Part shown: positions 1 through 5,232 of the stretch, in pieces
Position numbering within the stretch: the first letter of the stretch is position 1
Layout of the letters: every line of letters begins with the position of its first letter
NCBI GenBank assembly: GCA_013698525.1
Contig: JACCSM010000112.1
Location: forward strand, 1-6,484
Reading direction: 5' to 3'
From: Rubrobacteraceae bacterium
GTDB lineage: Bacteria; Actinomycetota; Rubrobacteria; Rubrobacterales; Rubrobacteraceae
DNA length: 6,484 nt
Notes under the pieces: model-generated
The model's database searches: none
Seen by the model: only the letters and a program-made list of their open reading frames with translations
What the model was told of the DNA's origin: nothing
Translations under genes and position numbers: made by a program

Positions 1-567
1 CGTCAGAAGGAATGGCAGCGGCACCACCAGGGCTAGCGTGATGCCGACGAAACGGCCCGGTCCGGAGAGCGCCTTTACAAAGGGAACGGAGGAAGAACGC
101 GCGTCCGCCGGCTCGCCGAAGGCGAGCGTTAGGAGCATCGCGGAGCGGGCCGAGACCTCGCCGGCGAACAGGGCGAGTGCCGCACGGCCGGGAGAGGCGG
201 CGCAAAGCGCGGCGAGTGCGCCCACGGTGGGTGCGTAGACTAGGAAGAGCGCTCCGAGACCACCTATGCCTACGCGGGTGTCTGCGATGACCTCGCGGCG
301 CCGGTCGGGCGTCCCGTGGGCCATCAGGGCGTCACCGACGTCGAGCACGCCGTCGGCGTGGTGCATGCCGGCAGCGAGGAGCACGGCCCCGAGCGCGAGG
401 GTGGCGGTGACGCCGGGAGAAATCACGTCGGCCGCCAGTAGCACGACGGCTCCAGGCAATCCCGTAACGAGGCCGACGAGGGGCAACATGGGGGCCTCAC
501 GCGCGGCCTCTTCCAGAGAGGCCCCGCGAACCGGAACAATGGTGAAAAACGAGAGAAGATCCTTCAA
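1..567 (-). CDS. cobS: Adenosylcobinamide-GDP ribazoletransferase (cobalamin synthase), 3'-truncated by window edge
   Basis: CobS is a membrane enzyme that joins adenosylcobinamide-GDP with alpha-ribazole (or its 5'-phosphate) to give adenosylcobalamin (phosphate) and GMP. The visible 189 residues run to the window edge; family members are about 240-260 residues, so the C-terminal helices are missing. The N-terminus reads MKDLLSFFTIVPVRG, then a PMLPLVGL helix start (27-34), then the signature GMHHADGVLDVGDAL (67-81) with the acidic residues expected to bind Mg, then ADTRVGIGG (95-103). The MAHG after the signature resembles archaeal-type CobS more than the GGLHLDGLADT form of enterics (from memory). 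Start: TTG at 567, immediately after the cobU stop, with GAGG 9 nt upstream. The first ATG (M27) would delete the N-terminal segment including the conserved FFTIVPV. The gene is last of the visible cob operon and probably translationally coupled to cobU. Confidence 0.93.
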   Translation of the reverse strand, partial: MKDLLSFFTIVPVRGASLEEAAREAPMLPLVGLVTGLPGAVVLLAADVISPGVTATLALGAVLLAAGMHHADGVLDVGDALMAHGTPDRRREVIADTRVGIGGLGALFLVYAPTVGALAALCAASPGRAALALFAGEVSARSAMLLTLAFGEPADARSSSVPFVKALSGPGRFVGITLALVVPLPFLLT

Positions 568-1062
568 CTACTTTATCCTCATGCCCACCCCGGCCACGCA
601 GAAGTGGACCTCCTCAGCCGCCTCAGCCGCCCGCTGATTGACCAGCCCGAGCACATCGCGGAACCTCCTCCCTGCCTCACTCTCCGGCACGACCCCGAGT
701 CCAACCTCATCGCTCACCAGAAAAAACGGCACGCTGAGATCTCCTGCCCGGGCCAGGAATCGGTCGAACTCGGCGGGCGCTTGCTCCTTCCTGGCCGAAG
801 CCCACAGTGTGACCGAGTCGAGCAGAACCGCTTCCCAGATCTCTGCCGCTTTCGGGACTTCGTCGAGGTTCCCGATCTCCAGCGTACCCCACCCACGAGG
901 TCTGCGCTCCCTGTGGAGCCTGACGCGCCGCTGCAGGTCCTCGTCCTCCTCCACCAAGGCGGTCGCCACGTAGAGGACACGCTCGCCTCCGAGTGAAGAG
1001 GCCAGCCGTTCGGCGAAGGCGCTCTTCCCGCTGCGGGCGCCGCCGAGTATGAGGGCGCGAAC
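568..1062 (-). CDS. cobU: Bifunctional adenosylcobinamide kinase / adenosylcobinamide-phosphate guanylyltransferase, no canonical start codon
   Basis: CobU phosphorylates adenosylcobinamide and then transfers GMP from GTP to make adenosylcobinamide-GDP, the CobS substrate. Reading from 1062 gives 164 residues, near the family's 165-180. The frame begins VRALILGG and contains the P-loop GGARSGKS (7-14); VATA (32-35); LHRERRP (49-55), whose His50 matches the histidine guanylylated in Salmonella CobU; LLDSVTLW; LVSDEVGLGVVPE; and a C-terminal RFRDVLGLVNQ helix. Every position between the upstream in-frame stop (TGA) and the P-loop lacks ATG, GTG, TTG and CTG. The first GTG in frame (969) falls after the P-loop and would give an inactive 133-residue fragment. 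I place the start at GTT (1060-1062) because homologues begin about here and GGAGGAG lies 8 nt upstream. Explanations are a rare non-canonical start, a sequence error in an ATG/GTG, or a start-codon mutation. It begins 2 nt after the cobD stop. Confidence 0.85.
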   Translation of the reverse strand, partial: VRALILGGARSGKSAFAERLASSLGGERVLYVATALVEEDEDLQRRVRLHRERRPRGWGTLEIGNLDEVPKAAEIWEAVLLDSVTLWASARKEQAPAEFDRFLARAGDLSVPFFLVSDEVGLGVVPESEAGRRFRDVLGLVNQRAAEAAEEVHFCVAGVGMRIK

Positions 1063-1064
1063 GG

Positions 1065-2135
1065 CTACAGCTCCTCCCTGATCGCCGCGACTAGCCGCCC
1101 GTTCTCCTCAGCACCCCTGACCGCGACACGGAAGTAATCAGACCCGAGCCCAACGAAGGGACCGCAACCCCGCACGAGCACCCCCCGCCTGGCGAGCCGC
1201 CCCGGAAGTCCATCAGGCCCGCGGACGAGCAGGAAGTTCGCAGCTCCGGGAAAAGGTTGTAGGCCGGAGAGTGCATCAAGCGCCCCGAAGAGGTCTTTGC
1301 GCAGGCGGGCCACCTCGACTACCGAGGCTTCGGCGAAGCGCCGGTCCTTGACGGCGGCGATCCCCGCGGCGGCGGCGACGGCGTTCACTGGCCAGGAAGG
1401 CTGGAGCGCCTGGACGCGCCTGGCATCGTCGCAGACGAGACAGCCGAGTCGCAGACCAGGTATCGCGAAGAACTTGGTGAGAGACCGCGCGACCCAGAGT
1501 CCCCTATCGACCATCGCTGTGACGCTGATCCCCGGAACGAAGTCTGCGAAGGCCTCGTCGACAACGAGAACGGCGCCAGCCTCCTTTACGCGCGCGGCCA
1601 CTTCGAGGACTTCGCCGCTGCCGAGCGCATCGCCCGTAGGGTTGTTCGGGTTGCACAGGAACACCACAGAGACCCCTTCGAGGTCTCTGAGCGGGGTGGG
1701 ATCCCACCTGAAACCCTCCTCGCCCCGCCTGGCCACCCTGCGAACGGGCTCCACGCCCGAGGCCCGCGCCGCCGCCGCGTACTCCGAGAAGGTGGGCTCG
1801 AGCACAAGTGCCTTTCCGTCCGTTCCTGCCGCCCTGGCTGCGAGGAACAGCGCCTCGGCCCCGCCGTTCGTCGGGACGACCATCCCGGCACCGACGCCGA
1901 GGTAGGCGGCCAGGGCCTCGCGCAGCCCGGTGTATTCCAGGTCGGGGTAGCGGCCTGCGTCCTCGCATAGGGCCCGTCGGGCGGCTTGCAGGGCGTCACG
2001 CGGCGCACCGAGAGGGTTTATGTTCTGGCTGAAATCGAGTAGCTCCCCGACACGGACGTCTAGGGACCGCGAGACGAGGTCGCCGTGGGCACCGTGGTGA
2101 CGGTCGCCAGGGTGCTGGGCCCAGCCTCTAACCAC
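1065..2135 (-). CDS. cobD: Threonine-phosphate decarboxylase-type PLP enzyme (CobD/CobC family)
   Basis: This fold-type I PLP enzyme of the histidinol-phosphate aminotransferase superfamily makes (R)-1-amino-2-propanol O-phosphate from L-threonine phosphate, the arm that CbiB attaches. From GTG 2135 it has 356 residues, normal for the family. Visible are the HGD element near residue 17, LLDFSQNINPLG (32-43), CNPNNPTG (161-168), VVDEAFADF (191-199), the PLP-lysine motif SLTKFFAIPGLRLG with Lys221, and YFRVAVR (334-340), whose Arg336 should hold the substrate carboxylate. A longer frame reaching 2201 would lie inside cbiB and encode unrelated residues. GTG 2135 is preferred because GGAGAGG precedes it by 7 nt and homologues start about here. 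The start overlaps the cbiB stop by 8 nt, implying coupled translation. The symbol follows Salmonella; in aerobic-pathway organisms the same family is called CobC. An aminotransferase activity cannot be excluded from sequence, but the cob context favours the decarboxylase. Confidence 0.93.
   Translation of the reverse strand: MVRGWAQHPGDRHHGAHGDLVSRSLDVRVGELLDFSQNINPLGAPRDALQAARRALCEDAGRYPDLEYTGLREALAAYLGVGAGMVVPTNGGAEALFLAARAAGTDGKALVLEPTFSEYAAAARASGVEPVRRVARRGEEGFRWDPTPLRDLEGVSVVFLCNPNNPTGDALGSGEVLEVAARVKEAGAVLVVDEAFADFVPGISVTAMVDRGLWVARSLTKFFAIPGLRLGCLVCDDARRVQALQPSWPVNAVAAAAGIAAVKDRRFAEASVVEVARLRKDLFGALDALSGLQPFPGAANFLLVRGPDGLPGRLARRGVLVRGCGPFVGLGSDYFRVAVRGAEENGRLVAAIREEL
1071..1077 (-). 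promoter_or_regulatory. Shine-Dalgarno of cobU (GGAGGAG)
   Basis: GGAGGAG on the minus strand overlaps the last codons of the upstream cobD gene. It sits 8 nt before the GTT at 1060-1062, ideal spacing for initiation there, although GTT is not a standard start codon. It is the main positional evidence that cobU should begin at 1062 and not at the downstream GTG at 969. Confidence 0.65.
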
Positions 2136-3063
2136 GACCAAACCTCTCCGCCAGGAATACCAGAATGCCGACCAACACGCAGGTGCGATGCATGAGATCA
2201 ACAGCGCGCCTTATATCATCATGTACCGGGAGGCGTCCATCGCCGAGTATCGGTCCTTCTCGCATCACCCCTCCGTACGCGTTGGCGCCACCGAGCCTGA
2301 CATCGAGGGCACCGGCGAATGCGGCCTCGGCCATGCCTGCGTTGGGGCTGGCGGTGAGCGGGCCGTAGCGAAGTGCGGTCAGCAGCGTTCGAACAGGCCG
2401 CCCCGAGATGGCCGCGGTGGAGAGCATCGTAAGCCTCGACGGCGCCAGATTAGTGAGGTCGTCCAGGCGGGCAGGGGCCCATCCGAGGTCCTCGAAGGGA
2501 GGTTGCCGGTAGCCCAACATCGAGTCAAGGGTGTTCACGGCCTTGTACGCCAGCGCGCCGGGTGCCCCGAAGAGAACGCCGTAGAGCATCGGGGCAACGA
2601 CACCGTCGCTCGTGTTCTCCGCGACCGATTCCACAGCGGCCCTGCAGACCTCGGATTCCGACAGGTCGCCCGTGTCGCGCCCGACGAAGTGACCCACACG
2701 CGTTCGTGCTCTTTCGAGTCCTCCGTCGCGCAGCCCGATCTCTACGTCTCTGGCGGCCTCGGCGAGGCCGCGCATCGAGAGCGTGGTGGAGATCAGGACC
2801 GTCCCTATCATCCACCTTGGTTCGCAGGGCACGATGCCGAGGAACTTCTGTGTCGAGACGAACACCAGCGAAGGCAATGAGAGGGTGAGCACGATGCCTG
2901 CGAGACGCCTGGATCTCGGGCTCTTTAGCCTCAGTGCCCTATTCTCGAAAGCCGAGACCACACGCCCCATCAACACGGTCGGGTGTATGGCTTCTGGAGG
3001 CTCGCCGAGCACGGCGTCGAGGAGCAGTGCCGCGGCGACCTGCCCTCCTCTTTCCTGACTCAT
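2128..3063 (-). CDS. cbiB: Adenosylcobinamide-phosphate synthase, integral membrane
   Basis: CbiB (called CobD in aerobic-pathway nomenclature) condenses adenosylcobyric acid with aminopropanol or its phosphate in an ATP-dependent membrane step, giving adenosylcobinamide (phosphate). The 311 residues match the usual 300-330. Conserved blocks appear in order: LLLDAVLGEPP with HPTVLMG (13-33); ESVAENTSDGVVAP (145-158); YKAVNTLDSMLGY (173-185); and SPNAGMAEAAFAGAL (239-253). Hydrophobic segments lie near 8-20, 54-79, 84-98, 154-172 and 295-306, as expected of this polytopic family. ATG 3063 shares ATGA with the stop of the upstream membrane-protein gene. The nearby Shine-Dalgarno is poor (AGGG only 3 nt away), so translation is probably coupled to the upstream gene. 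The product of the next gene, cobD, supplies its co-substrate. The identification is secure. Confidence 0.96.
   Translation of the reverse strand: MSQERGGQVAAALLLDAVLGEPPEAIHPTVLMGRVVSAFENRALRLKSPRSRRLAGIVLTLSLPSLVFVSTQKFLGIVPCEPRWMIGTVLISTTLSMRGLAEAARDVEIGLRDGGLERARTRVGHFVGRDTGDLSESEVCRAAVESVAENTSDGVVAPMLYGVLFGAPGALAYKAVNTLDSMLGYRQPPFEDLGWAPARLDDLTNLAPSRLTMLSTAAISGRPVRTLLTALRYGPLTASPNAGMAEAAFAGALDVRLGGANAYGGVMREGPILGDGRLPVHDDIRRAVDLMHRTCVLVGILVFLAERFGRG
2143..2149 (-). promoter_or_regulatory. Shine-Dalgarno that fixes the cobD start (GGAGAGG)
   Basis: GGAGAGG lies inside the last codons of cbiB, 7 nt before GTG 2135. It supports the shorter 356-residue CobD over the 378-residue frame reaching 2201. 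The TTG at 2141, only about 1 nt after it, is too close to be used. Confidence 0.6.
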
Positions 3064-3734
3064 TCCCTGCGAGGGGCCCCGCGGGGCTTCTCATCGTCCG
3101 AGAGAGCAGGACGGCCGCGGAGCGCCCCGACCAGCCCGCCCGCCGTTCCGAGGAGGACAGCGCGCAGGACGAAGTTGGCCATAGAGCGGCCGAGGTCCCT
3201 TAGGGAGGGCGGTTGAAGTGTCGCCTCGACCTCGCCGACCTGTGCCGGTGGCGGGAGGTCCCTGACCTTCTCGGGGGACGCCCCGCGTTCTTTGCGTTCC
3301 TGCCGGATCTCCGTGCGCACCTCGTTGACGTAGGAGACGATCTTCGGGGCAGCCTCTCCGGCGTAGTCGCGGGCGGTTCCGGCGAGCATTGTCGCCTGCA
3401 AGGCGGTCGTCAGGAACAGCGTGACTCCGACCATGACGGCGACCACCGTCGCGGCCAGGGCGCCGTCGCGAAGCAGCAGCGACCGGTAGGGCACCCCGGG
3501 GTCGAGGCGTGAGGGGCGCACCCTGAGAGCCGCCAGTATGGCCAAGAACAGGAATAGAGCGAGGGCCAGCCGCGTCCTGTACTGCGCTAATGCGGCGAGG
3601 ACCCAACCAGGGGTATCGGCGGGATCGACGAAGAGGAAATACAGATCCGAGACGAGCGCGACGAGCACCCCCGCGATCCCATAAAAGTAACCCGTCCTGA
3701 TCGGTCCCGAAACTCTTCCTGGGTTGCCGTACAT
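3060..3734 (-). CDS. Unrecognised four-helix membrane protein at the head of the cob operon
   Basis: I do not recognise this 224-residue protein and assign no function. It shows four hydrophobic segments at about 13-36, 53-71, 90-117 and 185-206. Between the third and fourth is a hydrophilic loop of roughly 65 residues rich in charge (EVRTEIRQERKERGASPEKV, 138-157) that looks helical and possibly coiled, followed by PPPAQVGEVEATLQPPS. Both termini are polar; the C-terminal tail (RPALSDDEKPRGAPRRE) is highly charged. The even number of helices implies both ends on the same side. The hydropathy makes it a credible coding gene, as does its ATGA overlap with cbiB, which argues it is translated with the cobalamin enzymes. 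ATG 3734 is the only canonical start between the upstream in-frame stop (the eamA TAG) and the first helix. It has no Shine-Dalgarno but sits 7 nt after a TATCCT box, suggesting a leaderless message. A role in cobalamin or precursor handling at the membrane is speculation from position. Confidence 0.8.
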   Translation of the reverse strand: MYGNPGRVSGPIRTGYFYGIAGVLVALVSDLYFLFVDPADTPGWVLAALAQYRTRLALALFLFLAILAALRVRPSRLDPGVPYRSLLLRDGALAATVVAVMVGVTLFLTTALQATMLAGTARDYAGEAAPKIVSYVNEVRTEIRQERKERGASPEKVRDLPPPAQVGEVEATLQPPSLRDLGRSMANFVLRAVLLGTAGGLVGALRGRPALSDDEKPRGAPRRE

Positions 3735-3741
3735 ACGGGTG

Positions 3742-3747
3742 AGGATA
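3742..3747 (-). promoter_or_regulatory. Candidate -10 box for a leaderless transcript of the cob operon
   Basis: TATCCT (TANNNT) ends 7 nt before ATG 3734, where there is no Shine-Dalgarno. That spacing would put transcription initiation at or next to the A of the ATG, the usual layout of leaderless genes in actinobacteria. A second candidate, TATGCT, is at 3749-3754. No convincing -35 hexamer is visible for either, and the whole gap is only 57 nt. Treat as a candidate; read-through from eamA is also possible. Confidence 0.35.
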
Positions 3748-3791
3748 CAGCATACCCCCGGAACGCTCTGTGATCGAAGATCCCAAGCCGG

Positions 3792-4736
3792 CTAGCGGTC
3801 GGGCTCGACCGAACGTCCTTTGAGGAGAAAATACAGTCCGGCTAGCACGAACGCGCCGCCGAAAACCGTCAGAGGGCCTGGCCTCTCGGAGAGGACGAAC
3901 CAGGCCAGAAGCGCAGCGACGGCGGGTTCTGCCAGGATGGTGCCAGAGATGATAGAGGCCTGCATGTAGCGCAGGGCCCAGTTGAAGACCGTATGGCCCA
4001 TGAGCTGCGGACCTGCGGTGATCGCCGCCAACCAGAACCAGGTCTCACCCGAGTAACCCCAGAGACGAACCTCGAAGACGAGGGCGACGGGCAGCAACGT
4101 CGCCGCCGCCGCCGAGTACACGACTATGGAGTAAGGGAGCACGCCGACGCCCCCGGTCGTACGGGAAGTGCGTCCGATCAGGACGTACACGGCCACCGTC
4201 ACGGCCCCGATGAGCGCGAGGACGTTCCCTAGGACTGCGGCCGACCCTACGGTTCTGTCGAAGGCGATAACCGCCGTGCCTGCTATGGCGATCACGATGC
4301 CGAGGAAAGATAGCGGGGTAGTGCGCTCTCCGAAGAGCAGGTACGCAAGGACCGCCACGAAGACAGGCTGGGTCGATACGAGGACGACGCTCGCAGCCAC
4401 GCTCGTATAGTCGAGCGAGGAGATCCAGAACCCGAAATGGGCCCCGAGCGCCACGCCGGAGGCTATCCCCGCGTACATGGCACGGCCCCTCGGGAAGCGG
4501 TCCTTCCTGATGAGTGCCGGCGGCAGGAGCACGGCCGCCCCAAGGGCACACCTCCAGAACGCTATGGCGACGGCAGGGGCCTCGGCCAGCCGGATAAAGA
4601 TGGCGGACGCCGATACGGCCAGCACCCCGACGGCTACGGCCGGGAGAGCGCCCCTACCCCGTACCTTATCCTGTACCAGACCAGAGCCCCACTTTCCCTG
4701 ACGAACTGCCCCCTGCGGGACCACTTCTTGCGCCAC
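3792..4736 (-). CDS. EamA/DMT-superfamily transporter (10-TM permease), start uncertain
   Basis: A drug/metabolite transporter of the EamA family with two homologous five-helix halves. The first half runs from TM1 (ALPAVAVGVLAVSASAIF, near 30-47) through FWISSLDYTSVAASVVLVST to LAYLLFGER. The second ends with the parallel block HTVFNWALRYMQASIISGTI, EPAVAALLAWFVLSERP and a final helix GAFVLAGLYFLL. Such proteins usually export metabolites or amino acids, but the substrate cannot be read from sequence. GTG 4736 gives 314 residues but overlaps the upstream gene by 103 nt and adds 26 polar residues not expected of the family. GTG 4724 is another option. Homology would favour a start near VRGRGALP, but that codon is GTA; the next GTG (4625) cuts into TM1. 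The body of the protein is certain and the N-terminus is not. Nothing links it specifically to cobalamin. Confidence 0.9.
   Translation of the reverse strand: MAQEVVPQGAVRQGKWGSGLVQDKVRGRGALPAVAVGVLAVSASAIFIRLAEAPAVAIAFWRCALGAAVLLPPALIRKDRFPRGRAMYAGIASGVALGAHFGFWISSLDYTSVAASVVLVSTQPVFVAVLAYLLFGERTTPLSFLGIVIAIAGTAVIAFDRTVGSAAVLGNVLALIGAVTVAVYVLIGRTSRTTGGVGVLPYSIVVYSAAAATLLPVALVFEVRLWGYSGETWFWLAAITAGPQLMGHTVFNWALRYMQASIISGTILAEPAVAALLAWFVLSERPGPLTVFGGAFVLAGLYFLLKGRSVEPDR
3796..3811. repeat. Perfect inverted repeat at the 3' end of the eamA-type gene
   Basis: Two 6-nt arms (CGGTCG and CGACCG) flank a 4-nt loop and can form a compact GC-rich hairpin. In the transcript it ends one base before the stop codon. 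No U-run follows, so it does not qualify as an intrinsic terminator. It could slow decay from the 3' side or simply reflect GC-rich codon choice. Confidence 0.35.
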
Positions 4737-5206
4737 ATCGGGCTACTATACACCGGCTCCGCCGCGGCAAGCAGCCCAACCTTGCCGAAGGACGCGACCG
4801 TCCTCACGCAGTGCAGCGGGTCGGTCACCACAAGGACCTCACCGATGCCTCTACGGCGTGCGATCTCAGCCACCCTCGAGGCTGACTCCCAGGTGCTCCC
4901 GGCAGTGTCCTCGCGCAGGATCGCCGCCTCTGGCACACCCATCTCCCGCAGGATGCCCGACATCACGACTGCCTCACCGGGCGCATGTTCGCCCTCGCCT
5001 CCTGTCGGTACGAGCAGATCTGCCAGGCCCCGGCCGTACAACTCGCCTGCGTGCCGCGTCCTGGCCTCGAGCGTCGGACTCGGTCTCCCGCCACGCAGGA
5101 CCTGCGCCCCGAGAACCACGGCAACCCGGGGTCTCCCTCCTGCCACACCGGGGGCGGAGGTGGGTGGCCGGCTCCTATGCACTCTCTGTAGTTCCCTTAG
5201 CTCCAT
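4634..5206 (-). CDS. YdcF/SanA/ElyC-like DUF218 protein
   Basis: A DUF218-family protein of 190 residues. This Rossmann-like fold includes E. coli YdcF, SanA and ElyC, with roles proposed in envelope processes but no settled reaction. Seen here: the first strand VAVVLGAQVLRGG (28-40); the helix PTLEARTRHAGELYGRG; VPTGGEGEHAPGEA (66-79), the conserved GG...E block; MGVPEAAILRED; TWESASRVAEIARRRG (105-120), where ESA replaces the more usual EN; and VVTDPLHCVRT (126-136) with the family histidine (His132). Unlike SanA or ElyC there is no hydrophobic N-terminal anchor in the 27 residues before the first strand, so this copy looks cytosolic. ATG 5206 is chosen over a longer frame reaching 5260 because GGGAGG lies exactly 7 nt upstream and the extension would overlap mobA. 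The gap to the mobA stop is 26 nt. Confidence 0.88.
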   Translation of the reverse strand: MELRELQRVHRSRPPTSAPGVAGGRPRVAVVLGAQVLRGGRPSPTLEARTRHAGELYGRGLADLLVPTGGEGEHAPGEAVVMSGILREMGVPEAAILREDTAGSTWESASRVAEIARRRGIGEVLVVTDPLHCVRTVASFGKVGLLAAAEPVYSSPMWRKKWSRRGQFVRESGALVWYRIRYGVGALSRP

Positions 5207-5213
5207 GAGGATG

Positions 5214-5219
5214 CCTCCC
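5214..5219 (-). promoter_or_regulatory. Shine-Dalgarno that fixes the DUF218 gene start (GGGAGG)
   Basis: GGGAGG in the 26-nt gap after mobA precedes ATG 5206 by 7 nt. This supports the 190-residue product over the longer in-frame extension to 5260 and indicates independent initiation rather than coupling to mobA. Confidence 0.6.
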
Positions 5220-5232
5220 GGAAACGGTCCCT

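Noticed and set aside
1297..1905. A 202-codon open frame on the plus strand
   Set aside because: It is antisense to cobD; Ala/Ser/Thr/Arg-rich translation with no motif. Other shadow frames on both strands were dismissed for the same reason.
2136..2201. N-terminal extension of CobD up to 2201
   Set aside because: It would overlap cbiB by 74 nt and encode a Trp/Cys-rich stretch unlike the family; the GTG at 2135 has a well-placed Shine-Dalgarno.
2188..2880. A 230-codon open frame on the plus strand
   Set aside because: It is wholly antisense to cbiB, whose conserved motifs are unambiguous; the translation shows no domain or hydrophobic pattern.
3091..3786. A 231-codon minus-strand frame overlapping the unknown membrane protein
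   Set aside because: It is Arg/Gly/Pro-rich with no hydrophobic segments. The alternative frame (3060-3734) gives four clean membrane helices and an ATGA junction with cbiB.
3788..3846. Nine-base direct repeat CCGGCTAGC at 3788-3796 and 3838-3846
   Set aside because: Short, GC-rich, only two copies, one within eamA coding sequence; likely chance. No mobile-element ends or target duplication accompany it.
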